Shown here: positions 34,501-41,856 of the stretch, piece by piece
Layout of the letters: each line of letters opens with the position of its first letter
Position numbering within the stretch: position 1 is the stretch's first letter
Assembly: GCA_029263415.1 (NCBI GenBank)
Contig: JAJCXN010000023.1
Location: forward strand, 124,001-188,000
From: Acidobacteriota bacterium
Lineage (GTDB): Bacteria; Acidobacteriota; Thermoanaerobaculia; Multivoradales; Multivoraceae
Length of the DNA stretch: 64,000 nucleotides
Reading direction: 5' to 3'
Made by a program: the position numbers and the translations under genes
Notes under the pieces: generated by a model
What the model was told of the DNA's origin: nothing
The model's input: only the letters and a program-made list of their open reading frames with translations
The model's database searches: none

Positions 34501-34895
34501 CACTCGTGGGCTTCATCCACCAGGTAGGCATACACCGGCTTGCCGGCCGAGCGCGCCGCCTCAACCTCGATCCAGGTGATGCTCTTGCTGCCGTCTGCGG
34601 CAGGCGTCTCATCTTCCGACGGCGTTTCATCTTCGGGCACCCAGCCATAGCGGTGCGCCACCAGCACCACCAATGCGTCGGCGCTCGCCGCCTGCTGTGC
34701 GCAGTACTCCACCGAATCCTTGGGTCGCGAACCGAAGGCCTCCATCCGCACCGAGTCGTGCTCCATGCGGTCGATCGCCTCGATCACCGCAGCGCGATGC
34801 TCCTTCAGGTCGTCGAAGGTCGACGACACGAAAATCTGCAACGGTCTGGTTGAACTCTTGCCGCTGCTGTTGCCGCCTGCGCTGGTGATACTCAC
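31572..34895 (-). CDS. DUF4062-NACHT-FGE-like STAND protein, candidate NLR-type defence sensor
   Basis: 1107 residues in three blocks. Residues 17-130 are DUF4062 (LQIFVSSTFDDLKEHRAAVI; SADALVVLVAHRYGW), a TIR/SLOG-like domain often placed as effector. Residues about 300-700 are a NACHT NTPase with Walker A GDPGSGKT (313-320), Walker B LLIDGLDEVPG (441-451), VTCRTR (476-481) and FWHLSFQEYLAGRAL (678-692). A helical stretch follows. Residues 843-1105 are an FGE-sulfatase/C-lectin-type fold (SIDGGVFTIG; RPVTGVSWYEATAY; LPSEAQWEFAARG; DLAGNVLEWCCDAWD). The FGE active-site cysteines are absent around RALRGGAGPYPSSYLRAASR, so this part is more likely a binding module than an oxidase. Start is GTG at 34895. 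In-frame repeats lie near residues 91-101 and 350-360. The gene stands alone between aroC and an aldo/keto reductase. NACHT proteins of this build are known or suspected antiphage sensors; activity here is inferred. Confidence 0.85.
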   Translation of the reverse strand: MSITSAGGNSSGKSSTRPLQIFVSSTFDDLKEHRAAVIEAIDRMEHDSVRMEAFGSRPKDSVEYCAQQAASADALVVLVAHRYGWVPEDETPSEDETPAADGSKSITWIEVEAARSAGKPVYAYLVDEAHEWSGPTEEQGLKSATTQKAALEVFRRVKDLAAFKKELSRQLRTSFTTPDDLAKKVTWDLPNVVKEHFERLQAVQDPPAEPSDDSHLAGALAVARRKYIDLVYDQNALVALRGMGAKRAERLPLDAVYTELRLEGGESVGDGSDETLAARRKLGQRALSGDGDPERDNTLPAALRKHRKLVLIGDPGSGKTTYLRYVAVCLARAHCGQEGELERIGLDRAATLPQTLPQTLQETERPQAPELPLPVLLAMSEFGSFLQAAEACGAPDAIDATLPKDSVEHFWAFLSAHQVGSSCGLPAGYLRTEVENGCAFLLIDGLDEVPGEQTRERVARILENLLLHAGDSRVLVTCRTRAFEGNTQLVSEQAGSRKLAKFNDQQVQRFVELWCAALYTALRRDGRSEESEGGEQAGRSTEFAYRERLLLALHSHPSARQFMESPLMLTMLAVVHWAHKELPELRADLYEAAVQYLLTQRLELSLETLDNRLQVMMELALAMAEDGLGFQRRWDREPALAQVAATLAKSEPDASAFLDDEELHSGLLVSRTTGTVEFWHLSFQEYLAGRALCDVPEEERWKRIAGHLHEDRWEEPILLFAGRLRHFGRSTVQRFVRQVVEHRAPNGAADSRAIDVAAHAVTHDATEQARSVAFAGKILRDLAPDGFVAEAATGYHDALEVARQFLRPGAPSLDEATRRSLGAALGALPEGDPRLADPAANRVSIDGGVFTIGAQSEDENAAHYDAEAHSEETPTAVRLSPFAIGRFPVTVHEYGQFLEVGGYQLEQPEMRAHWGAAGALWLERTVDSADQDSPNPRQPQAWAAQRKTPNRPVTGVSWYEATAYSSWVGGQLPSEAQWEFAARGPSGRRYPWGPQEPDHQRANFDNALGPSAVGCYPGGVTPNTDLYDLAGNVLEWCCDAWDGRAYSKWFGSPPLDPCTEGSKDSSRALRGGAGPYPSSYLRAASRLNRDPEYRGIYVGFRVVWLSP
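33815..33850 (+). repeat. 12-bp in-frame repeat in NACHT gene
   Basis: Three copies of gaagggtctgtg (the third ends gctg instead) at 33815, 33827 and 33839. On the coding strand they read as a repeated LPQT. The array falls in a loop between Walker A and Walker B. A second small duplication (18 bp, two copies, encoding a repeated SEDETP) lies at about 34604-34639. Confidence 0.85.
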
Positions 34896-34902
34896 CGAGT
34901 CC
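34817..34902 (-). repeat. 86-bp direct repeat, copy B (5' end of the intact NACHT gene)
   Basis: This is the intact counterpart of 31431-31516, with 5 mismatches. It covers the GTG start, a few leader bases and the first 26 codons. Similarity stops abruptly on both sides, which marks the edges of the recombination or deletion event. Confidence 0.9.
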
Positions 34903-34994
34903 CCTCGTTCTCTTGGTTGTCCTCAGATGTGCTCTGTTGCTTCAGACGCCGCGTTTCTGAATGCCCGCGCGTGAGATCGTTTACAGGCGATGCC

Positions 34995-35012
34995 GAAGGT
35001 TTCGAACTTCGC
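34995..35012. promoter_or_regulatory. Inverted repeat upstream of the NACHT gene
   Basis: The sequence cgaaggtttcgaacttcg is an 18-base near-palindrome about 100 bases before the NACHT start, in the 195-base gap shared with the aldo/keto reductase gene's 3' end. It could be an operator. No convincing promoter boxes were fixed; a tatgat hexamer lies just upstream on the minus strand. Confidence 0.3.
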
Positions 35013-35090
35013 TTTGAAAACAATCATAACTTCACGGGAAATCCGTAACGACCGACGCGTGACGCCACATTGGTCCGGTGGCGAAGCCCA

Positions 35091-36143
35091 TCACTCCGCT
35101 TGCAAGCCGTACTTCATCACCCGCCCGTGCCGCCCAGCTCGGTCTCGCTCCAGCTCATAAACCTCACCCGGCACTCCCCGCAAGCTCTCCAAGCAGACAC
35201 TTTTCACCGCCTCAACCCTCTCAAGAGACATCCCCAACACAGCATGCAACGTCAAATCCCTGGCCCGGCTCGCGCCAACAATCGCGGCCCCCACGGCAGG
35301 CTGCTCTAGCACCCACCTCACTGCTGCGGGCGCTACCCGTTCGCCGTCGCTCCCCTCGACTCCGTCCAGTTGAGCGAGCACGCGAGACACCACATCCCAC
35401 CCACCGGCCTCATCCACCATCAGCCGGTATTTCACCTCAGACCGATTGCGCGGTTCGTCCGCTAGCCCAGAGCGCAAGAATCGCGAACTCAACAGACCAC
35501 CCGCGAGCGCGCCGTAGCAAAGCAGCGTAACGCCACGATCGATGCACAACTCGGCCATGCCAGCTGCGGGGCGTCGATCGAGTAGCGAGTACTGCACCTG
35601 ATGAGAGACCACCGGCACCCCTGCATCCAGCACTTGACGCAGGCCTTCGGTCGAGAAGTTGGTCGCTCCTAGACAACGGATCTTGCCGGCAAGGCGCATC
35701 TCATCAAGCCAGCACGCAGCCTGTTCGAATCCCGGGATCTCGAGATCCCACCAATGAAACTGCACCAAGTCGAGCCGTTCAACCCCAAGCCTCCGTAACG
35801 ATCGGTCGATGGTCCTCTCGAGATCCGCGCGCTGCAGGGTTGCCAGACGATCGAGATCGGGCACGCACTTGGTGTGGATCTGGGGCTCGTCTCCGCCCAG
35901 CTCTAGTACCCGCAGCCTGACCCGACCCAACAGCTCCTCCACTCCGGTGTAGATGTCCGCACAGTCAAACGTGGTTCTGCCTGCAAGAGCGCGAGAAGCA
36001 AGCAGATCTATCAGGGTGGCCTGGTCGTTGGAAGCGGCGCCCGGAGCCGGTGACAGCCGATGTCCATCTGCGAGTTGCCAGCAGCCCTGGATCAAGCGCG
36101 CGATCGAATACCCCGGGGCGAGCTCTGTACGGTAGCCCTCCAT
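35091..36143 (-). CDS. Aldo/keto reductase
   Basis: This AKR-superfamily oxidoreductase has about 350 residues. The family tetrad is visible: Asp and Tyr in TFDCADIYTGVEE, Lys in IHTKCVPD and His in LVQFHWWD. NADP contacts include the GATNFSTEGLR region and PAVGAAIVGASR near the end. The ATG at 36143 is used because it overlaps the stop of the upstream TIGR04076 gene and gives the family start MEGYRTELAPGY; the longer frame has no family match before it. The substrate is unknown. Confidence 0.87.
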   Translation of the reverse strand: MEGYRTELAPGYSIARLIQGCWQLADGHRLSPAPGAASNDQATLIDLLASRALAGRTTFDCADIYTGVEELLGRVRLRVLELGGDEPQIHTKCVPDLDRLATLQRADLERTIDRSLRRLGVERLDLVQFHWWDLEIPGFEQAACWLDEMRLAGKIRCLGATNFSTEGLRQVLDAGVPVVSHQVQYSLLDRRPAAGMAELCIDRGVTLLCYGALAGGLLSSRFLRSGLADEPRNRSEVKYRLMVDEAGGWDVVSRVLAQLDGVEGSDGERVAPAAVRWVLEQPAVGAAIVGASRARDLTLHAVLGMSLERVEAVKSVCLESLRGVPGEVYELERDRAGRHGRVMKYGLQAE

Positions 36144-36568
36144 CAACCGAGCGACTCCTCGACGCTCGACGCAGAGCCTTCGAGCGGCATCCGAGTCACC
36201 TCGCCATGTCGAAATCGAGAACGACCGGTTCGAGTGATGCGAAACAACCCACCGCACAGCGGGTCAGGACACGCGATGTCGGTATCGGTGGTCATCCAAT
36301 CCGCTGCTGCCGTTTCGCGCTGCTTGGCCGGCAGCAGCGGAAGCAATGCTGCTAACGGATAGAGCGGAAATGACTGGCCCGGAGGAAACGACAGGTTCTC
36401 GCCGCGAAGAGTGAAAGAGTCCCCTTCCGCGTGGTTGCACACCATTGGGCGATCGCTCCTGATGACCTCCACACGCAGGTCAAACAGTTCGAACTCATCC
36501 GCGGCCAAAGCGGGTGACCTGCCCGCGGACGCGCTGGCTGAATCTGACTGAGAATCGCTACTTGTCAT
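36143..36568 (-). CDS. TIGR04076-family protein
   Basis: A small protein of about 141 residues. After a Ser-rich lead it shows FELFDLRVEVIRSDRPMVC, HAEGDSFTLRGENLSFP, PLYPLAALLPLLPAKQRE and DTDIACPDPLCGGLFRI, with paired Cys that may bind metal. This matches TIGR04076, a family of unknown function. The ATG at 36568 is chosen because the family starts just after it. It overlaps the aldo/keto reductase start by one base, so the two are probably one functional unit. The 229 bases to the divergent NhaC gene presumably hold both promoters. Confidence 0.72.
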   Translation of the reverse strand: MTSSDSQSDSASASAGRSPALAADEFELFDLRVEVIRSDRPMVCNHAEGDSFTLRGENLSFPPGQSFPLYPLAALLPLLPAKQRETAAADWMTTDTDIACPDPLCGGLFRITRTGRSRFRHGEVTRMPLEGSASSVEESLG

Positions 36569-36797
36569 CGCAAACCGGCCTCGCTGATAGCTGAGTTCAT
36601 TGGTCACCGACCCAGAGGCTAACTGCAATCCGCTTCCACTGCGACATTCGGAGGTCTCATTAGCCCAAGCGAGACGGTCGCTAGCCACCGCCTTGACCAA
36701 ACAACTGACGCGACGCGCGACGGAGTTGCACCAACGGGCCGCCGAGCCCGTTAGCATGCATGCGGCCAAGCATTGCTCCTTCGTCGGTCTTACTCCT

Positions 36798-38237
36798 ATG
36801 ACTCAACCAACTGCATCCCAACCTCACGCTTCACCTTCGGCACACCTCCAGTTTCACGGAGGCCTCGTTGGCTCGCTTCTGCCACTTTTGCTGTTCCTGG
36901 CTGGGGTTGCGTGGCTAGGCATCTCGGGTGCACCAGACGAGCGCGGTTTGTGGCCGCTGCTGATCCTCTCACTCGGCATCGGCGCCCTGCTCGCCAAGGA
37001 TCGAACGCGCTACTCGCAAGCGCTGGTCGATGGCATGGCGCGACCACTCGTGGCAGTGATGGTGTTGGCGTGGATGCTGGCTGGGATTCTCTCGACGCTT
37101 CTAGGCAAGAGTGGCGTGCTCGACGCGCTGGTCCAGGTTGCCCAAGCTGCTGGCGTTTCTGGAGGCGGGTTCGTGATGGCTTCGTTTGTGGTCGGAGCAC
37201 TGCTTTCGACTGCCACCGGCACGTCCTTGGGCACTTTGCTGCTCACCGTGCCGCTGCTCTTCCCGGCAGCTGGTTCCTTGGGAGCAGATCCCGTTTTCTT
37301 GCTCGGTGCATTGCTCGGCGGCGCTACCTTCGGCGACAACATCTCGCCAATCAGCGACACCACCATTGCATCGGCAGGCACCCAGGGCGCGGATCTGGGA
37401 ACCGTGGTGCGCAGCCGACTGCGCTATGCACTGCCCGCTGCGGGCGTGGCCCTGGTGATCTACGGACTTTTTGGTGGAGCCTCATCCGCGGTCGGGACCA
37501 CCGCTCTTGCCACCGAAGCTGGAGGCGACTCGCGAGCCTTGCTGATGCTGCTCGCCCCGGCGCTGGTGCTGTTTCTTCTGCTACGCAAGCAAGCACTCGC
37601 GATTAGCCTGCTGGCGGGTGTGTTCGCCGCTGCCACCTTAGGCCTGGCTCTGGGCCGTTTCAAGCCCACCGACCTACTCAGCATCGACGCAGAGAACTTC
37701 ATTGCTCGTGGGCTCATCGCAGACGGCATCGAAAAGAGCGTCGGAGTGGTGATCTTGACCCTGCTACTGATGGCCCTCGCTGGCGCGCTCGAAGACTCAG
37801 GCCTGATCGAGCGGCTTCTGGCAACCGCCAAACGGCGCGTTGCGGGAACTCGTCAAGCGGAAGGCTGGATCTTTGCTGCGATCAGTGGCGCGGTGATGAT
37901 CACCACCCAGAGTGGAGTCGCCATCTTGACCGTTGGGCGCTTCACCCGCGACTTGGGTGACCGCTTTGGTATTGCTCCGGCACGCCGCGCCAACATCCTT
38001 GACGTCACGTCTTGTACCTATCCCTTCTTGCTGCCGTACTTCATTCCCACCATTCTGGCGGCTGGCCTGTCAGCGAGTGGAGCTGAACGCGGGGTCGAGC
38101 GGGTCTCCGCTTTGAACGCCGGCCTCTTTAACTTCCATTCGTGGGGATTGTTGGTGATGATCGTGATGGCAGTGGCAACTGGTTGGGGCCGGAATGCTGA
38201 GGGCGTCGCGGTTGACCCTGAGGCAAGCCAACGGTGA
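36798..38237 (+). CDS. NhaC-family Na+/H+ antiporter (second copy)
   Basis: A polytopic transporter of 479 residues from the ATG at 36798, which precedes a short polar lead and the first helix. Diagnostic stretches are STATGTSLGTLLLTVPLLF, GATFGDNISPISDTTIASA (ion-binding region, matching the SPLSDST region of the copy at 20 kb), and SGVAILTVGRFTRDL. The longer frame back to 36600 would overlap the divergent promoter region. It overlaps the SelD fusion by 4 nt, an unusual partner for an antiporter. Confidence 0.87.
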   Translation: MTQPTASQPHASPSAHLQFHGGLVGSLLPLLLFLAGVAWLGISGAPDERGLWPLLILSLGIGALLAKDRTRYSQALVDGMARPLVAVMVLAWMLAGILSTLLGKSGVLDALVQVAQAAGVSGGGFVMASFVVGALLSTATGTSLGTLLLTVPLLFPAAGSLGADPVFLLGALLGGATFGDNISPISDTTIASAGTQGADLGTVVRSRLRYALPAAGVALVIYGLFGGASSAVGTTALATEAGGDSRALLMLLAPALVLFLLLRKQALAISLLAGVFAAATLGLALGRFKPTDLLSIDAENFIARGLIADGIEKSVGVVILTLLLMALAGALEDSGLIERLLATAKRRVAGTRQAEGWIFAAISGAVMITTQSGVAILTVGRFTRDLGDRFGIAPARRANILDVTSCTYPFLLPYFIPTILAAGLSASGAERGVERVSALNAGLFNFHSWGLLVMIVMAVATGWGRNAEGVAVDPEASQR

Positions 38238-40723
38238 AGGGCGGCCTAGCGCTTTGGACCGAGGCAACGCCTGCCAGTCACCACTTGGTGCTGGTCGGTG
38301 GTGGCCACACCCATGTCCAGGTGCTCAAGCACCTGCTGATGAACGCTAGTGATCCGGTGTGGTCGCGACCACGACTGGTCGCAACCCTGATCGTCGACGA
38401 TCCAGTTGCGGTCTACTCGGGCATGGTGCCGGGCTTTGTTGCAGGTCAATACCGCCGCGATGAGCTTGAGATCGACACTGTCCCGCTCGCTCAACTTGCG
38501 GGGGTGCGAGTGGTTATCGCGCGCGCGACTAGCGTCGACACCGAGAAGAGTCTGGTCATCGTCGAAGGGCGGCCACCAGTGCACTTCGACCTCCTCTCGA
38601 TCGACATCGGCAGCAGCGTCGCAGGCCTCGATCTTCCGGGCGTGGCACAGCATGCGTTGGCCTCGCGCCCCATCGCCAACCTCGTCGAACGTGTTGAAGC
38701 AGAGCTTGAAGCGGCGATTGCCGCTACCGCAGCAGCCGAGCACCAGCGCCCTCCCGAGCTCGTGGTCGTGGGCGCCGGCGCCGGTGGCGTCGAACTCGCG
38801 TTCACTCTGCACCAGCGGATCGTCAAGCGGGTTGGCACTGCACCCAAGATCAGATTGGTGCACGCCGCGCCAGACATCTTGCCGGGTTCGCCAGGCGCGC
38901 TGGTTCGACGCGTGAAGAGAGCGGCGGCCAAGTCGGAGATCACCATCGAAACCGGGTGTCGAGTGCTCGAAATCGAAGCGCACCAAGGTCGCAAACGTGT
39001 CCTGCTCGAGGGCCGTGACCCAATCGACGCCGACGCCGTGATCTGGGTCGCTGGCTCGCACCCACATCGCAGTTTCGATCCCGGAGCGCTCACCACCAAC
39101 GAACGTGGCTTCCTCCGCACCCGGCCGACGCTGCAAGTGATTGGCCATGATCACATCTTTGCCGTCGGCGACTGCGCCACCTTGGACAAGAACCCCACGC
39201 CCAAAGCGGGTGTCTACGCCGTGCGGCAAGGGCCGGTCCTGATCGACAACCTCCACCGTACGCTCAACCAACGGCCACTCACCGCCTACCGACCGCAACG
39301 CGACTTCTTGGCGCTGCTCAATCTGGGCGACGGTACTGCCATCGGCAGCAAATGGGCTATGGCGTTCGAAGGGCAATGGGTCATGCGACTCAAAGATCGG
39401 ATCGATCGAGCCTTCATGCGCAAATTCCAGGTGCTCAAAGAAACCGCAGTACACACCGCTGATTTTGCCAAGATCGCAAAAGCAATGACCGAGGGCGATG
39501 ACGCAGTGCCGATGGCCTGCGGAGGCTGCGCTGCCAAGCTCGAACAGACCGCGCTCAGTGCTGCACTCGACCGCTTGAAGAACGATCAACCGGCCCCAGT
39601 TCCACCACCGAGCACAAACCCTCCAACCGCAGTCCTCGGCCTCGATCACCCGGACGACGTGGCCGCCTGGCGCACTCCAGCGGGCGAGTTGATCGTGCGA
39701 TCGGTTGACGCATTTCGCGCCTTCACCGACGATCCATGGTTGCTTGGCCGGGTCGCAGCGCAGAACGCCCTTTCCGACCTATTTGCCAAGGGAAACCAAC
39801 CACGATTCGCATTGGCCCTGGTCGGGCTACCACTCGACCTAGCACCAGCTGTCGCTGCGGAGTTGCTCTATCAAGTTCTTAGCGGCGCACGCACCACTCT
39901 GGATGAGAACGGTGTTGAGTTGCTTGGCGGCCACACAACGACGACTCAGGAACTGTGGGTGGGGTTCTCGGTGGACGGCATTGAAGTTGGAGCAACGGCG
40001 GTCGACATGCAGAGTGACGCCGTCGATGAGAGTGGCACCGAACAGAACAAAACAGAGCAGCATGAAACAGAGCAGAGGGAAACAGAGCAGAGGGACGCAG
40101 CGCCGTTACTGCTAGCTAACACGGTCAAAGACGGCGACGCGGTGATCTTGACCAAACCACTTGGTTCAGGTGTCTTGCTGCACGCGCACATGGCGGGACA
40201 ACTGTCAGGTCGGCACTACCAAGAACTGTGCGCCGCACTGCAACAAGGCAACGGAGCGGCCGGCAAGCTTGCCCGACAGCACCAAGCCTCGGCCGCAACC
40301 GATGTGACCGGGTTCGGCCTGGTTGGCCACCTACTTGAGATGCTGACAGCCGACGAACATCTCACGGTTGCTCTCGACCTCGATCGGATCGGGGCACTGC
40401 CGGGTGCTCGAAACTGTCTTCAGCACGGCCTCCGCAGCACTGCGGATCGCGCTAACCAAACCCGACGTGCATCCCTCGCACCCCATCAAGGCCACTCAGT
40501 CGATCCCGCCGACATCGATCTCCTGTTCGATCCACAAACCTCAGGGGGCTTGCTCATTTCGATCGCACCAGACCGCGCGCCATCGCTGCTCATCGACCTG
40601 CATGGGGCTGGCTACGGCGATGCCGCGATCATCGGACGCGTGCACTTGAGCGATCGACTGAGCGATCGACTGCCAGCCCACCAGATCGATTGGCTCGAAC
40701 AGCTCAACGAACGCCAACCATGA
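38234..40723 (+). CDS. selD: TIGR03169 oxidoreductase fused to selenide, water dikinase
   Basis: 829 residues. The N-terminal 400 are a FAD-dependent NDH-2-like oxidoreductase (LVLVGGGHTHVQVLKHLL; PELVVVGAGAGGVELAF; IFAVGDCATLDKNPTPKAG) of the type found fused to SelD. The C-terminal part is selenophosphate synthetase: the ACGGCAAKLEQ catalytic Cys/Lys loop, VLGLDHPDDVAAW, AQNALSDLFAKGNQPRFAL, ATDVTGFGLVGHLLEM and DPQTSGGLLIS. It makes selenophosphate from selenide and ATP, for Sec or selenouridine. A KTEQHETEQRETEQ insert near residue 608 comes from a 15-bp repeat. No selA, selB or tRNA-Sec is in the window. It overlaps genes on both sides by 4 nt. Confidence 0.92.
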   Translation: MKGGLALWTEATPASHHLVLVGGGHTHVQVLKHLLMNASDPVWSRPRLVATLIVDDPVAVYSGMVPGFVAGQYRRDELEIDTVPLAQLAGVRVVIARATSVDTEKSLVIVEGRPPVHFDLLSIDIGSSVAGLDLPGVAQHALASRPIANLVERVEAELEAAIAATAAAEHQRPPELVVVGAGAGGVELAFTLHQRIVKRVGTAPKIRLVHAAPDILPGSPGALVRRVKRAAAKSEITIETGCRVLEIEAHQGRKRVLLEGRDPIDADAVIWVAGSHPHRSFDPGALTTNERGFLRTRPTLQVIGHDHIFAVGDCATLDKNPTPKAGVYAVRQGPVLIDNLHRTLNQRPLTAYRPQRDFLALLNLGDGTAIGSKWAMAFEGQWVMRLKDRIDRAFMRKFQVLKETAVHTADFAKIAKAMTEGDDAVPMACGGCAAKLEQTALSAALDRLKNDQPAPVPPPSTNPPTAVLGLDHPDDVAAWRTPAGELIVRSVDAFRAFTDDPWLLGRVAAQNALSDLFAKGNQPRFALALVGLPLDLAPAVAAELLYQVLSGARTTLDENGVELLGGHTTTTQELWVGFSVDGIEVGATAVDMQSDAVDESGTEQNKTEQHETEQRETEQRDAAPLLLANTVKDGDAVILTKPLGSGVLLHAHMAGQLSGRHYQELCAALQQGNGAAGKLARQHQASAATDVTGFGLVGHLLEMLTADEHLTVALDLDRIGALPGARNCLQHGLRSTADRANQTRRASLAPHQGHSVDPADIDLLFDPQTSGGLLISIAPDRAPSLLIDLHGAGYGDAAIIGRVHLSDRLSDRLPAHQIDWLEQLNERQP
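40049..40093 (+). repeat. 15-bp in-frame repeat in selD
   Basis: Three units of consensus gaaacagagcagagg; copies two (40064) and three (40079) are perfect and copy one (40049) has four changes. Reads as repeated ETEQR. Confidence 0.9.
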
Positions 40724-41856
40724 CCTCACCTCTCGATGCATCGCCTAGTTCACTGCCCACCCCTCCGCCCACGTCAGCGGCTGCCTCAGCTGAGCGCAAG
40801 CCCTACCGTCGCGCGAGTACCGTGCCTCAAGAAATCTCCGCTGCATATGGTCTAACCCCCAGCCACGTCGAGCGCATTGGGGTCGGCCACATCAACGAGA
40901 CCTTCGCCGTCAACGATGCGTCTGGCAGCAAGATCTTGGTCCAATCGATCAACCACGACGTCTTCACCGAACCGTGGAAGGTAATGGAGAACCTCGAGGC
41001 GGTGCTCGGCGCAATGCCCACCGACACCCTGTCACTGCTACACACCGCCAATGGCAGTTCCACCGCTTTGGACTCAGAAGGACGCACTTGGCGGGCATTC
41101 CCTTTTGTGTCCGACACGATCACCTATAGCGCTCCACGCAATCAGACCGATGTGCAGCGCACGGCTGCGGCCTTTGGCGCGTTCCAACGACAACTGGCAC
41201 AACTCGATCCCGCCAAACTGCACGAGACCATCCCGCGCTTTCACGACACCCCGCACCGCTTTGAGCAACTCGACTCAGCGATCGCAGCCGACGCATTCGA
41301 GCGCGCTGACGACTGTGCCGATGTGATCGAAGCAGCTCTTGGCCAGCGACCGTTGGCTTCCCGCTTGCTCGACTTAGAACACACCGGCGATGTGCCAATC
41401 CGCGTGGTGCACAACGACGCCAAGATCGCCAACGTCCTTTTCTGCGAGACTACGGGCGAAGCGAAATGTGTGGTCGACCTCGACACGGTGATGGCTGGTC
41501 TATCACTGTTTGATTTTGGCGACATGGTGCGCTCGATGTGCCACATCAGCGAAGAAGACGAGCGCGACCTTGAGCGGGTGATCGCTAAACCCGAACTCTT
41601 CGAAGCCCTCGCTGTGGGCTACCTGGAGAGCACCAAGGAGTTGCTCACCCCGATCGAGCGCGAACACCTACTCGATGCCGGACTGGTCCTTGTCCTTGAA
41701 CAGGGCGTGCGCTTCTTGACCGATCATCTCGAAGGCGACCACTACTTTCGACGTCGACGCGAGGGCCACAATCTCGATCGGGCCCGCACCCATTTCCACC
41801 TGCTCGATTCATTGCTGGACCAAGAGCAGGCCCTACGCCGATTGATCCCCCGCTAG
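40720..41856 (+). CDS. APH-family phosphotransferase (sugar kinase-like)
   Basis: This 378-residue kinase of the aminoglycoside/choline/hexosamine phosphotransferase fold shows the N-lobe phrase GVGHINETFAVNDASG, the catalytic VVHNDAKIANVLF (HxDxxxxN) and the metal-binding VVDLDTVMAGLSLFDFGDM. The pattern is closest to N-acetylhexosamine 1-kinase-type proteins rather than drug-resistance enzymes. Start is the ATG at 40720, overlapping the SelD stop (ATGA). Its 3' end overlaps the convergent decarboxylase gene by 24 bases. Why it is coupled to selD is not evident. Confidence 0.82.
   Translation: MTSPLDASPSSLPTPPPTSAAASAERKPYRRASTVPQEISAAYGLTPSHVERIGVGHINETFAVNDASGSKILVQSINHDVFTEPWKVMENLEAVLGAMPTDTLSLLHTANGSSTALDSEGRTWRAFPFVSDTITYSAPRNQTDVQRTAAAFGAFQRQLAQLDPAKLHETIPRFHDTPHRFEQLDSAIAADAFERADDCADVIEAALGQRPLASRLLDLEHTGDVPIRVVHNDAKIANVLFCETTGEAKCVVDLDTVMAGLSLFDFGDMVRSMCHISEEDERDLERVIAKPELFEALAVGYLESTKELLTPIEREHLLDAGLVLVLEQGVRFLTDHLEGDHYFRRRREGHNLDRARTHFHLLDSLLDQEQALRRLIPR

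Noticed and set aside
38246-39649. 467-codon minus-strand frame opposite selD
   Set aside because: It is the antisense of a strongly conserved gene, has no family features and mirrors the GC-rich codon pattern of the true gene.
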